Source: Chitinophaga pinensis (GTDB lineage Bacteria; Bacteroidota; Bacteroidia; NS11-12g; UBA955). From it: a stretch of DNA of 64,000 nt. Location: the NCBI GenBank assembly GCA_945871905.1, contig CAMBXL010000007.1:1-64000 (forward strand), read 5' to 3'. A model generated the notes under the pieces. It was not told where the DNA came from. It saw only the letters and a program-made list of their open reading frames with translations, and ran no database searches. The translations under genes and the position numbers were made by a program. This document shows, in pieces, positions 17,244 through 25,743 of this stretch. How positions within the stretch are numbered: the stretch's first letter is position 1; the number at the start of each line of letters is the position of its first letter.

Positions 17244-20141
17244 TTAAGCCTGAGCGCCTTCTTGAACATATGCTTCAATTGGTAAACAAGCACAAATTAA
17301 GTTTCTGTCTCCGTGGGTGTTATTAACACGCGCCACACTTGGCCAGAATTTTTTAGCGACAACAAACGGAAGTGGGAATGCCGCTTTTTCACGACTGTAT
17401 GAATGATCCCAAGTGTTATTGCAAATTTCTGTAGATGTATGTGGTGCATTTTTCAACACATTGTCTAATGTGTCAACGGTTCCATTTTCGATTTCGCTAA
17501 CTTCATTACGAATAGCAATCATGGTATCGCAGAATCTGTCTAACTCAGACAAGCTTTCACTTTCTGTAGGTTCTATCATCAACGTTCCTGCAACAGGGAA
17601 TGAAAGGGTAGGAGCGTGGTAGCCATAGTCCATTAATCTTTTCGCTAAATCTTCTGCTTCAATACCTGCACTGGTTTTTAGAGAACGGGTATCCAATATC
17701 ATTTCGTGCGCACAGAATCCATTTTCACCTGTGAACATAATTGGGTAATGTTGTTCTAATCTTGATTTGATATAGTTGGCATTTAAAATCGCAATCTCAG
17801 TTGCTCTTTTTAATCCATCTGCACCCATTAACTTAATGTAAACATACGAAATTAATAAAATACTAGCACTGCCATAAGGAGCCGCTGAAATAGCTGAAAT
17901 CGCTTTCTCTCCACCTGTTTTTACAACAGCATGTCCTGGTAAATAAGGTTTTAAGTGTTCTGCAACACCAATTGGCCCCATTCCAGGTCCACCTCCACCG
18001 TGTGGAATACAGAAAGTTTTGTGTAAGTTTAAGTGACAAACGTCTGCGCCAATTAGTCCAGGACTTGTTAATCCAACTTGGGCGTTCATGTTAGCACCGT
18101 CCATATAAACCTGACCACCATGTTGATGGATAATGTCAGTGATTGTTTTAATCCCCGATTCATATACACCATACGTTGAAGGGTAAGTAACCATAAAGGC
18201 AGCTAAATCGTTAGAGTATTGCGCTGCTTTTTCTTTTAGGTCTTCAATGTCAATATTTCCATTTTCAAGATTTTTTACAATCACAATTTTCATGCCCGCC
18301 ATTGCAGCACTTGCTGGATTTGTACCGTGAGCCGATTCAGGAATCAAAGCAATGTTACGATGACCTTGGCCAATATCTTGTAAATAAGCTCTAATAACCA
18401 TTAATCCAGCGTATTCACCTTGTGCCCCAGCATTTGGTTGAAGACTCATGCCAGCAAATCCTGTAATTTCTTGTAAGTCAGCAGAAAGTTCGTTGATCAT
18501 TTCCAAGTAACCATCGGTTTGATCGGCAGGTACAAATGGGTGAATTTGGTTAAACTCAGGCCATGTTACTGGAATCATTTCTGTCGTTGCATTCAATTTC
18601 ATGGTACAACTTCCCAAAGAAATCATGCTGTGACACAATGATAAATCTTTAGATTCTAATCCTTTGATATATCGTAACATTTCATGCTCACTTTGATATT
18701 TATTAAACACAGGGTGAGTCATGTAATTTGAAACTCTGATAAATTTTGAAGGCCAAGTTAATTCTTGACTGTTTGACCAATCGTTTAATTGTGATAATTG
18801 AATTTCTTTTTGATTAACACCTGCAAATATTTTAACGATTGCGGCAATATCATTCAAATCACTGGTTTCGTCTAACGAAATACCAATATGACCATTTTCA
18901 AAATATCTGAAATTGATTTCATGTTGTAATGCCAATGTTTTGATAGCTTCGGTATGTCCATTGCTGTCAATTAACAAAGTATCAAAGTAGTTAGAGTTTA
19001 ATTGTTTAAATCCTAAATGAGTAATGGCTTGTTCCAATGTTTTGGTTAAACCATGTATTTTAGAAGAGATACGTTTCAATCCATCTGGTCCGTGGTAAGT
19101 TCCGAACATACCTGCCATAATAGACAATAGCACTTGAGCTGTACAAATATTAGAAGTTGCATTTTGTCTACGAATGTGTTGTTCTCTGGTTTGTAAAGCC
19201 ATACGAAGTGCTCTGTTACCATGTCTGTCCACACTTACACCAATGATTCTACCTGGAATTTGTCTTTTGTATTCATCTTTGGTTGCAAAAAAACCTGCAT
19301 GTGGTCCACCAAATCCAAGAGGTACACCAAATCTTTGTGAGGTTCCAATGACACAATCTGCACCCCATTCACCTGGAGGGGTTAATAGAGTCAATGCCAT
19401 TAAATCAGTACCAACACATAATTTAATGCCCAATTGTTTTAATTGAGCAGCAAAGTTTGTATAATCTTCAATTTGACCTTCGTTATTTGGGTATTGAATG
19501 TATGCACCAAAGAAGGTTTCATCTAATTGAATAGTTTTGTAATCGCCTTTCACCAATTCTATTCCCATAGGTTCAGAACGGGTTAATAAAATATCGTATG
19601 TTTGAGGGAAAACACTATTGTCAACAAAGAATTTGGTGGCATGGTCGCTTTTATGAACGCTTCTAAGCATGGCCATTGCTTCCGCAGCAGCAGTTCCTTC
19701 GTCAAGTAAACTTGCATTAGCTATTGGTAAACCAGTTAAATCGATAATCATGGTTTGGTAATTCAACAAAGCTTCAAGTCTTCCTTGAGCAATTTCGGCT
19801 TGGTAAGGCGTATATTGCGTGTACCATCCTGGATTTTCCATTATGTTTCTAAGGATAACCCCTGGCGTGTAACAGTTGTAATAGCCCATACCGATAAAAG
19901 ATTTGTAACTTTTATTCTTAGAGGCAATTTTCTTTAAGTTTTTTAGTAGGACTTGCTCGCTTACGGCTTCACTCACTTTTAGGGAGTGTTGCATGCGTAT
20001 AACCGATGGAACCGTCTTGTTTATTAATTCATCAACAGAAGATGTACCAATGGTTTTAAGCATTTTTTCTAAATCTTCTTGCGCAACAATACCGTTGTGT
20101 CTGTTAGCAAATGGGTCAGTTTGACCTGTAAATAATTTCAT
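17244..20141 (-). CDS. gcvP: Glycine dehydrogenase (decarboxylating), P-protein of the glycine cleavage system
   Basis: A PLP enzyme of 965 residues that decarboxylates glycine and passes the aminomethyl group to the lipoyl H-protein. The ORF track begins at 20213, but homologues start at '[17 protein letters not shown]', i.e. ATG 20141. A TAGATTTG -7 element at 20176-20169 lies inside the extended ORF, which supports the shorter start. It is the single-chain form with two homologous halves. The PLP lysine is about residue 708, in '[16 protein letters not shown]'. The glycine-rich loop and C-terminal half are intact. gcvT and gcvH are not in the window, and I see no glycine riboswitch upstream. 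Confidence 0.96.
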   Translation of the reverse strand: MKLFTGQTDPFANRHNGIVAQEDLEKMLKTIGTSSVDELINKTVPSVIRMQHSLKVSEAVSEQVLLKNLKKIASKNKSYKSFIGMGYYNCYTPGVILRNIMENPGWYTQYTPYQAEIAQGRLEALLNYQTMIIDLTGLPIANASLLDEGTAAAEAMAMLRSVHKSDHATKFFVDNSVFPQTYDILLTRSEPMGIELVKGDYKTIQLDETFFGAYIQYPNNEGQIEDYTNFAAQLKQLGIKLCVGTDLMALTLLTPPGEWGADCVIGTSQRFGVPLGFGGPHAGFFATKDEYKRQIPGRIIGVSVDRHGNRALRMALQTREQHIRRQNATSNICTAQVLLSIMAGMFGTYHGPDGLKRISSKIHGLTKTLEQAITHLGFKQLNSNYFDTLLIDSNGHTEAIKTLALQHEINFRYFENGHIGISLDETSDLNDIAAIVKIFAGVNQKEIQLSQLNDWSNSQELTWPSKFIRVSNYMTHPVFNKYQSEHEMLRYIKGLESKDLSLCHSMISLGSCTMKLNATTEMIPVTWPEFNQIHPFVPADQTDGYLEMINELSADLQEITGFAGMSLQPNAGAQGEYAGLMVIRAYLQDIGQGHRNIALIPESAHGTNPASAAMAGMKIVIVKNLENGNIDIEDLKEKAAQYSNDLAAFMVTYPSTYGVYESGIKTITDIIHQHGGQVYMDGANMNAQVGLTSPGLIGADVCHLNLHKTFCIPHGGGGPGMGPIGVAEHLKPYLPGHAVVKTGGEKAISAISAAPYGSASILLISYVYIKLMGADGLKRATEIAILNANYIKSRLEQHYPIMFTGENGFCAHEMILDTRSLKTSAGIEAEDLAKRLMDYGYHAPTLSFPVAGTLMIEPTESESLSELDRFCDTMIAIRNEVSEIENGTVDTLDNVLKNAPHTSTEICNNTWDHSYSREKAAFPLPFVVAKKFWPSVARVNNTHGDRNLICACLPIEAYVQEGAQA

Positions 20142-20168
20142 TAAAATAGAGGTTATTAAATTGTGGTG

Positions 20169-20176
20169 CAAATCTA
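20169..20176 (-). promoter_or_regulatory. -7 promoter element of gcvP
   Basis: TAGATTTG on the minus strand matches TAnnTTTG and ends 27 nt before the chosen gcvP start. No clear -33 TTTG was found at normal spacing. Confidence 0.4.
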
Positions 20177-20420
20177 ACAAAAAAATAAAGTAATTTGTTT
20201 CAGAATTTGGCATTTTAAAAAAGTTATTCCCAAAATATTCATAATCACTTGTTCTTCTTAAAATTGACTAATCAAAATAATGTTTACAGGGGCTTGTTTA
20301 TGATAGAGTTAACGGTTTTAAATGAAATTTTGATTGTTAATTTCATTGATTATGATGTGAAAAACTTTGAAACATAGGATAAAATGTAAATTAGCATTTT
20401 TTTGACACTAAAATAATACA

Positions 20421-20428
20421 TATTTTTG
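20421..20428 (+). promoter_or_regulatory. -7 promoter element of the E2 gene
   Basis: TATTTTTG ends 17 nt before the start codon, with TTTG at 20401-20404 (16-bp spacer) as a possible -33 element. This is a plausible Bacteroidota housekeeping promoter. Confidence 0.5.
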
Positions 20429-20445
20429 CGGTTTACATAATAAAT

Positions 20446-21768
20446 ATGGCTCAATTTGAATTGATAATGCCTAAGATGGGCGAAAGTATTGCTGAAGCGA
20501 CAATAACAAAGTGGTTAAAAAATGAAGGAGATACCATAAAATTAGATGAACCTGTCGTTGAAATAGCCACAGACAAAGTGGATTCAGAAGTACCCTCTAC
20601 AAATGAAGGTATATTAGTTAAAAAGCTTTGGAATGAAGGTGATGTAGTGCCTGTGGGTGCTGCCATTGCTGTTATCAGTTCTGATGCAAGTCAATCTGTT
20701 GCTCCTGTTGCTCAAGCGCCAAAAGAATTGGTTCAAGAGGCTGTAAAACAAGTAGAACAAATGGTTCAAAATGCATCGTCAACAGTTGCGGTTCAATCTA
20801 TATCAAATAACGGTTCTAGATTCTATTCTCCATTGGTGTTAAACATTGCCAAAACAGAGGGAATTGGTATGGCTGAGTTGGAAAATATTCCCGGAAGTGG
20901 TAAAGACAATCGTTTGACCAAAGGTGATATAATTAAATACATAGAAGGTGGACGCTCTGCTGCAGTTCAAACGACAACCACTACAGTTGTTTCAACAGTT
21001 TCAGAAACGCCAAAAACTGAAGTTGCTAAACCAACGGCTTCTAAAGTGACCATGATGGCTGGTGATGAAATTATTGAAATGGACAGAATGCGTAAATTAA
21101 TTGCCGACCACATGGTAATGAGTAAAGCAACTAGTCCACACGTGACTTCATTTGTTGAAGTAGACGTAACCAATATGGTAATGTGGAGAGAAAAAATAAA
21201 ATCTAAGTTTGAGAAAAAAGAAGGTGAGAAAATTACATTTACGCCTATATTCATTGAAGCTGTTGTTAAAGCAATCAAAGATTTTCCAATGATAAATATT
21301 TCTTTAGATGGTCAAAATATCATTAAAAGAAAAAACATCAATATAGGTATGGCAGCAGCATTGCCATCAGGTAACTTAATTGTTCCTGTTATCAAAAATG
21401 CTGACACCAAAAACTTATTAGGTTTGGTTAAAAATGTAAACGATTTGGCAAAAAGAGCCCGTGAAAACAAATTGGCTCCAGATGACATTCAAGGAGGTAC
21501 TTACACCATTACTAACGTAGGAACCTTTGGAAACGTAATGGGAACTCCTATTATTAACCAACCTCAAGTCGCTATATTAGCCATTGGAACTATAAAGAAA
21601 AAACCTGCAGTTATTGAGACAGAATATGGTGATGTTATTGCAATAAGACACATGATGTTCTTAAGTCATAGTTATGACCACCGTGTGGTTGATGGAGCCT
21701 TAGGAGGTTCGTTTGTTCGTCGTGTTGCTGACTATTTGGAGCAATGGGATGTGAACAGAGAAATCTAA
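20446..21768 (+). CDS. Dihydrolipoamide acyltransferase (E2) of a 2-oxoacid dehydrogenase complex
   Basis: A 440-residue E2 subunit with three parts. The N-terminal lipoyl domain has its lipoylated lysine at about 44 (EIATDKVDSEVPS). A peripheral E3/E1-binding domain lies at about 125-165 (YSPLVLNIAKTEGIG...DNRLTKGDI). The C-terminal catalytic acyltransferase domain carries His412 in 'SHSYDHRVVDG'. It transfers the acyl group from E1 to CoA. Its E1 and E3 partners are not nearby, so sequence alone does not decide between branched-chain, pyruvate and 2-oxoglutarate substrates. The single lipoyl domain and 'MGESIAEATI' start favour branched-chain or 2-oxoglutarate complexes. It has its own promoter. 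Confidence 0.9.
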   Translation: MAQFELIMPKMGESIAEATITKWLKNEGDTIKLDEPVVEIATDKVDSEVPSTNEGILVKKLWNEGDVVPVGAAIAVISSDASQSVAPVAQAPKELVQEAVKQVEQMVQNASSTVAVQSISNNGSRFYSPLVLNIAKTEGIGMAELENIPGSGKDNRLTKGDIIKYIEGGRSAAVQTTTTTVVSTVSETPKTEVAKPTASKVTMMAGDEIIEMDRMRKLIADHMVMSKATSPHVTSFVEVDVTNMVMWREKIKSKFEKKEGEKITFTPIFIEAVVKAIKDFPMINISLDGQNIIKRKNINIGMAAALPSGNLIVPVIKNADTKNLLGLVKNVNDLAKRARENKLAPDDIQGGTYTITNVGTFGNVMGTPIINQPQVAILAIGTIKKKPAVIETEYGDVIAIRHMMFLSHSYDHRVVDGALGGSFVRRVADYLEQWDVNREI

Positions 21769-21860
21769 GCAACTTTATAGTATTTTATAGATATTACAAT
21801 TATTTCTCAAATTAATTGTCATGAATAAGCAATTTTGTGACTAATATTGTATTATCGATT

Positions 21861-22244
21861 ATGAAAAGTAATATTGTAACATTTTCTTTGCTTAGTTTTT
21901 TTGTCTTAGTTTTGCTTTATTCATGTAAAAAAGACAGTGCTGATGTTATGTTTCCAGATAAAGGGGATTGTTTAACAACAAACATGAAGTTTTCATTGGA
22001 CATTAAACCAATATTAGCTAATTCATGTGCATTTGCGGGTTGTCATTCCACTACTTCAAAAGCGGGCGGTTATGCCTATGAAACATACGACGAAGTAATA
22101 CTTTCAGCTAATAATGGCTCGCTAATTGGGGCTATCAAACACCAATCAGGCTATAGCACTATGCCAAAAGGTGGGTCAAAACTAAGCAATTGCCAAATCA
22201 GTAAAATTGAATCTTGGATTAGCAATGGCGCTCCTAATAATTAA
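21861..22244 (+). CDS. Small haem-c-binding lipoprotein (cytochrome c-like, CX4CH)
   Basis: A 127-residue lipoprotein; the start is ATG 21861 because the ORF-track GTG at 21837 would add a segment before the signal peptide. The signal ends in a lipobox 'LLYSC', placing the protein in the envelope. The motif 'NSCAFAGCH' gives C-x4-C-H, a lengthened version of the haem c attachment site, and 'YSTMPKGG' supplies a likely distal methionine. The ending 'IESWISNGAPNN' is typical of a Bacteroidota family of small c-type cytochrome lipoproteins. It heads a tight cluster with an OB-fold protein, a YceI protein and a DUF5777 barrel, which suggests a joint envelope or redox role. Haem attachment is inferred. 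Confidence 0.72.
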   Translation: MKSNIVTFSLLSFFVLVLLYSCKKDSADVMFPDKGDCLTTNMKFSLDIKPILANSCAFAGCHSTTSKAGGYAYETYDEVILSANNGSLIGAIKHQSGYSTMPKGGSKLSNCQISKIESWISNGAPNN

Positions 22245-22255
22245 TTAATAATAAA

Positions 22256-22684
22256 ATGAAAAAAACACTAATTGCCTTTGTTTTGCTTGTAATTGTAGGG
22301 GTCTCTGCATACTACTACAGTGAAGCCTCTAAACACCCTGACCCGTTAAAATCGGACGATTATATTGCCGTTTCTTCTGTTCAATTGTATGCTGATTTTG
22401 AAAAAGATGAAGTTGCAGCCACAAAGAAATATGCAGATAAAACCCTAAAAGTGGATGGTATAGTTACCAAAATTGAACTCAATGAAGAGCGTTATACGTT
22501 GTATTTAAACACAAACAATGAAATGGGAAATGTAATTTGTGAGATGAATGTGTCTGAAAATGAAAAATTATTGCCAATTATCAGTCAACCTAAGCAAATC
22601 GAAATTTATGGGACTTGTAATGGCTTTTTAATGGATGTCCAAATGAACAAATGTAAAGTTGGCAAAATTATTGATATAAAATAA
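22256..22684 (+). CDS. OB-fold (tRNA_anti-like) membrane-anchored protein
   Basis: 142 residues with an N-terminal hydrophobic anchor (MKKTLIAFVLLVIVGVSAYYY) and a periplasmic domain with the OB-fold pattern of the 'tRNA_anti-like' family ('LKVDGIVTKIEL...VICEM...QIEIYGTCNGF'). Despite the family name there is no reason to expect tRNA binding outside the cytoplasm. It begins 11 bp after the haem lipoprotein and ends 5 bp before the yceI-like gene, so it is part of that operon. The specific function is unknown. Confidence 0.7.
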   Translation: MKKTLIAFVLLVIVGVSAYYYSEASKHPDPLKSDDYIAVSSVQLYADFEKDEVAATKKYADKTLKVDGIVTKIELNEERYTLYLNTNNEMGNVICEMNVSENEKLLPIISQPKQIEIYGTCNGFLMDVQMNKCKVGKIIDIK

Positions 22685-22689
22685 ACATC

Positions 22690-23244
22690 ATGAAACTAAA
22701 AATTGTATCCTTATTGCTTTTAAGCTTTGTATTGAATTTTTCCATAGAAGCACAAACTTATTTCACAAAAACTGGCACTATAAAATTTGAATCAAAAACA
22801 AAGTTAGAAGATATTAAAGCTGAAAACAGAAAAGTATTGAGTGTTTTAAATACCTCAACCGGAGCGCTATCTTTTACTCTTTTGATGAAGGCTTTTGATT
22901 TTCCTAATAAAATTATGCAAGACCATTTCAATGAGTCTTATGCAGAAAGTGACTTGTATCCGAAAGCTTCATTTGCAGGGTCTATTTCCAATATCAAACA
23001 AATTGATTTTACTAAAAATGGAACGTATACCGCTAATTTTACAGGTCAATTAACCATTAAAAATGTCACTAAAACTATAAGCGACCAAGCCACTATTGTT
23101 GTAAAAGACGGTAAGATTTCTGCCACTTCAAAAATTAAAGTAAAACCAGCTGATTATAATTTTAAAATACCTGCACCTGTTGTTGGTAAAATCGCTGATG
23201 AATTGGATGTTTTTATTCAGTTAAATTACGAACAAAAAAAGTAA
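22690..23244 (+). CDS. YceI-family periplasmic lipid-binding-type protein
   Basis: 184 residues with a signal peptide ending near IEAQ, then a YceI-like lipocalin fold. Recognisable strings are 'GTIKFESKT', 'FNESYAESDLYPKASFAGSI' and 'FTGQLTIKNVTKTI'. YceI proteins bind long-chain isoprenoids or similar amphiphiles in the periplasm. The gene is separated by only 1 base from the DUF5777 gene, which argues for joint expression. In Bacteroidota this pairing recurs (from memory), but the ligand is not known. Confidence 0.85.
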   Translation: MKLKIVSLLLLSFVLNFSIEAQTYFTKTGTIKFESKTKLEDIKAENRKVLSVLNTSTGALSFTLLMKAFDFPNKIMQDHFNESYAESDLYPKASFAGSISNIKQIDFTKNGTYTANFTGQLTIKNVTKTISDQATIVVKDGKISATSKIKVKPADYNFKIPAPVVGKIADELDVFIQLNYEQKK

Positions 23245-23245
23245 A

Positions 23246-24184
23246 ATGAAACTAAATTTCACCCTTTTCTCTTTATTGATTTTAATAGCCTCACCTGTGT
23301 GGTCGCAAATTGATACTACTACGCTTAAATCAGTTTCTACAACGCCAGGTTTGGTTGGCGATACGTCATCATTGCTTCCTGATATTGATATTTTTGAATT
23401 TGATCAACCAGATTATGTCAATAGTACTTTCAAAGGAAATAGAATAATTAATTCGCAAAGTATTGAAATGATGGGTAAGCAAAATTTAGATTTCAGAATC
23501 AGTCACCGTTTTGGGGCTATCAATTCTGGCGCTTACGATTTGTTTGGCTTAGACCAAGCATACCAAAGAATGAGTTTTACTTATGGAATCAGTGATTTGG
23601 TGAATGTTGAAATTGGGCGTAGTTCTGTTAATAAAGTGTATGATGGTACCCTAAAGTTCAAATTAATGCGACAAGTAGTTAAAGATAAAAAACGCCCTGT
23701 TAGCATAGTTTTTTTATCCAATATTGCCGTTAATTCGATTAAAATTTCAGATCCCAATCAATCGCCTTATCCCTTTACAAATCGCTTGTTTTATACCCAT
23801 CAGTTGTTAATTGCCCGTAAGTTTAACAAACATTTTTCTTTGCAATTAATGCCGACAGTGCTTCACCGTAATTTTATTGAAAATTCACAATATAAAAATA
23901 CAACTTTTAATTTGGGAATAGGTGGACGAAATAAAATAAGTAAAAAGACCGCCATCACCTATGAATATTTTTATGTTTTACCCAATCAAATTAATGAGGT
24001 TAATAAGAACTCATTGTCTTTGGGGGTTGACATAGAAACAGGAGGACACGTGTTTCAATTGCACTTAACAAACAGTTTGGGTATGAACGAATTTTTGTTT
24101 CTCAACGAAACAAATGGCGATTGGCTGAAAGGTGGAATTCATTTTGGATTCAATATTTCAAGGGTGTTTTATATAGGTAGATAA
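23246..24184 (+). CDS. DUF5777-type outer-membrane beta-barrel protein
   Basis: 312 residues with a signal peptide (cleavage near PVWSQ). The DUF5777 pattern is clear: 'QSIEMMGKQNLDFRISHRFG' followed by 'GLDQAYQRMSFTYGISD'. Alternating hydrophobic strands and the terminal 'HFGFNISRVFYIGR' fit an outer-membrane barrel. It closes the four-gene cluster that starts with the haem lipoprotein. The function of this family is undescribed as far as I know. Confidence 0.8.
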   Translation: MKLNFTLFSLLILIASPVWSQIDTTTLKSVSTTPGLVGDTSSLLPDIDIFEFDQPDYVNSTFKGNRIINSQSIEMMGKQNLDFRISHRFGAINSGAYDLFGLDQAYQRMSFTYGISDLVNVEIGRSSVNKVYDGTLKFKLMRQVVKDKKRPVSIVFLSNIAVNSIKISDPNQSPYPFTNRLFYTHQLLIARKFNKHFSLQLMPTVLHRNFIENSQYKNTTFNLGIGGRNKISKKTAITYEYFYVLPNQINEVNKNSLSLGVDIETGGHVFQLHLTNSLGMNEFLFLNETNGDWLKGGIHFGFNISRVFYIGR

Positions 24185-24258
24185 GCAAGTTGTTTTAAAT
24201 AATATACAGCAAGGTTCTCTTGTTTAAAACTCAAAATGCCTAATTGAGATACTTCACC

Positions 24259-24266
24259 TACCTTTG
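24259..24266 (+). promoter_or_regulatory. -7 element directly before the ompA-like gene
   Basis: TACCTTTG ends 4 nt before the ATG at 24271, so the transcript would start at or within a few bases of the start codon. A -33 element at normal spacing is not obvious. Confidence 0.4.
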
Positions 24267-24270
24267 ATAG

Positions 24271-25263
24271 ATGAATTATTTTTCAAAAGCCGTATTATTA
24301 AGTTTGACTTTGGTAGCCTGTGTGCCTCAAAGAAAGTTTGATGAATTGCAAGTCAAATTTGATGAATGTCAAGTTTCTAAAAAAGAATGTAAAGAACAGT
24401 TAATTTCCTCTCAATCTGCAAACGAAAATTGTAACGAAAATAATAAAGAGTTAAAAACCAGAGTTTTAAGTTTGCAAGCAGATTCATTAGAATGCTTTAA
24501 TGCTTTGGAACGAACTCAAAAGCTTTATCAACAATCTGAATCTACTTCTCAAAAAATTATAGACAATAACCGTTATGAAAACGAGAAATTAGCAAGAGAA
24601 TTAAATGCCAAAAATGAAGCATTAAAAAGCAAAGAAAGTGAATTGAATGACAAGGAATCAGCATTAATGTTGGTTCAAAATAAGAACAGAGATTTGTCAA
24701 GTACTTTGTCTCAAACTGAACAAGATTTGAAAAAGCGTGAATTGAGAGTTGCTGAATTGGAAGCAAAATTAAGAGCAAAAGACAGCGCAGTTAACGCACT
24801 AAAAGCAAACATACAAAAAGCATTATTAGGTTTTCAAAACCAAGGTTTGTCTATAGAAATAAGAAATGGAAAAGTGTATGTAAGTATGGAAGAAAAATTA
24901 TTATTCAAGTCTGGCAGTATCGAAGTTGACCCCAAAGGAGTTGCGGCATTATTAGAGCTTTCAAAAGCGCTCAACCAAAACGCTGATGTTTCTATCCTTG
25001 TTGAAGGTCACACCGATAATGTACCAATGAAATCGCCTACTATCAAAGATAATTTAGATTTAAGTGTTTTAAGAGCCACTTCAATTGCTAGAATTATTAC
25101 AAGTCAAGGTAGCGTAGATCCAACTAGAGTAATATCTGCCGGAAGAGGAGAACACTTTCCAATTGACACGGCAAATACCCCTGAAGCCAGAGCTAAAAAC
25201 AGAAGAACAGAAATTATTCTAACACCGAAATTAGATGAATTATTCTCTATTTTAGGGAATTAA
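24271..25263 (+). CDS. OmpA-family lipoprotein with long coiled coil
   Basis: 330 residues. A lipoprotein signal ends in 'LVAC' at about residue 15. A charged coiled coil covers about 22-195, and a C-terminal OmpA peptidoglycan-binding domain covers about 210-325 ('LVEGHTDNVPM', 'GRGEHFPIDTAN', 'NRRTEIIL'). It probably links the outer membrane to the cell wall. It has its own -7 element and is followed after 6 bp by rlmH, probably in one transcript. Confidence 0.87.
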   Translation: MNYFSKAVLLSLTLVACVPQRKFDELQVKFDECQVSKKECKEQLISSQSANENCNENNKELKTRVLSLQADSLECFNALERTQKLYQQSESTSQKIIDNNRYENEKLARELNAKNEALKSKESELNDKESALMLVQNKNRDLSSTLSQTEQDLKKRELRVAELEAKLRAKDSAVNALKANIQKALLGFQNQGLSIEIRNGKVYVSMEEKLLFKSGSIEVDPKGVAALLELSKALNQNADVSILVEGHTDNVPMKSPTIKDNLDLSVLRATSIARIITSQGSVDPTRVISAGRGEHFPIDTANTPEARAKNRRTEIILTPKLDELFSILGN

Positions 25264-25269
25264 TCTACA

Positions 25270-25737
25270 ATGGTTCATGTGAAATTAATAGTCATTGGAA
25301 AAACCAATGAGAACTATGTGAAGGAAGCAATAGAAAAGTATAAATTGCTTTTAAGCAAGTATTGTAAGTTTGAATTAATTGAAATTCCTGATGTTAAGAA
25401 TGGAAATAAACTGCCGTCAGAGAAACTAAAAGTGGCGGAATCAGAATTGTTACAAACCTATATCAATCAAAAATCAATCACTGTTTTATTGGATGAAAAA
25501 GGCAAGAAAATGAGCTCAGAAGAGTTTGCTGCCTTTTACCAAAAACAAACAATATTGTCTTCAAAAATCAATTTTATTATAGGCGGTTCATACGGATTTA
25601 CTGAGCAATTAAAGCAAGAAAGTCTGTGTATCTCATTGTCATCTATGACCTTCAATCACCAAATGGTTCGCCCAATTTTAATGGAACAAGTGTTTAGAGC
25701 ATACACTATTATTCACCAAACGGGATATCACCACTAA
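25270..25737 (+). CDS. rlmH: 23S rRNA (pseudouridine-1915-N3)-methyltransferase RlmH
   Basis: 155-residue SPOUT methyltransferase that methylates pseudouridine 1915 in helix 69 of 23S rRNA. Typical strings are 'LLDEKGKKMSSEEFA', 'FIIGGSYGF' (SAM-binding knot) and the C-terminus 'MEQVFRAYTIIHQTGYHH'. It ends 6 bp before the stop codon of the convergent alaS gene, with no terminator between them. Confidence 0.95.
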   Translation: MVHVKLIVIGKTNENYVKEAIEKYKLLLSKYCKFELIEIPDVKNGNKLPSEKLKVAESELLQTYINQKSITVLLDEKGKKMSSEEFAAFYQKQTILSSKINFIIGGSYGFTEQLKQESLCISLSSMTFNHQMVRPILMEQVFRAYTIIHQTGYHH

Positions 25738-25743
25738 CTATTA

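Noticed and set aside
20142-20445. Glycine riboswitch or other leader upstream of gcvP
   Set aside because: About 300 bases, AT-rich, without the paired glycine-aptamer architecture; only -7 elements are recognisable.
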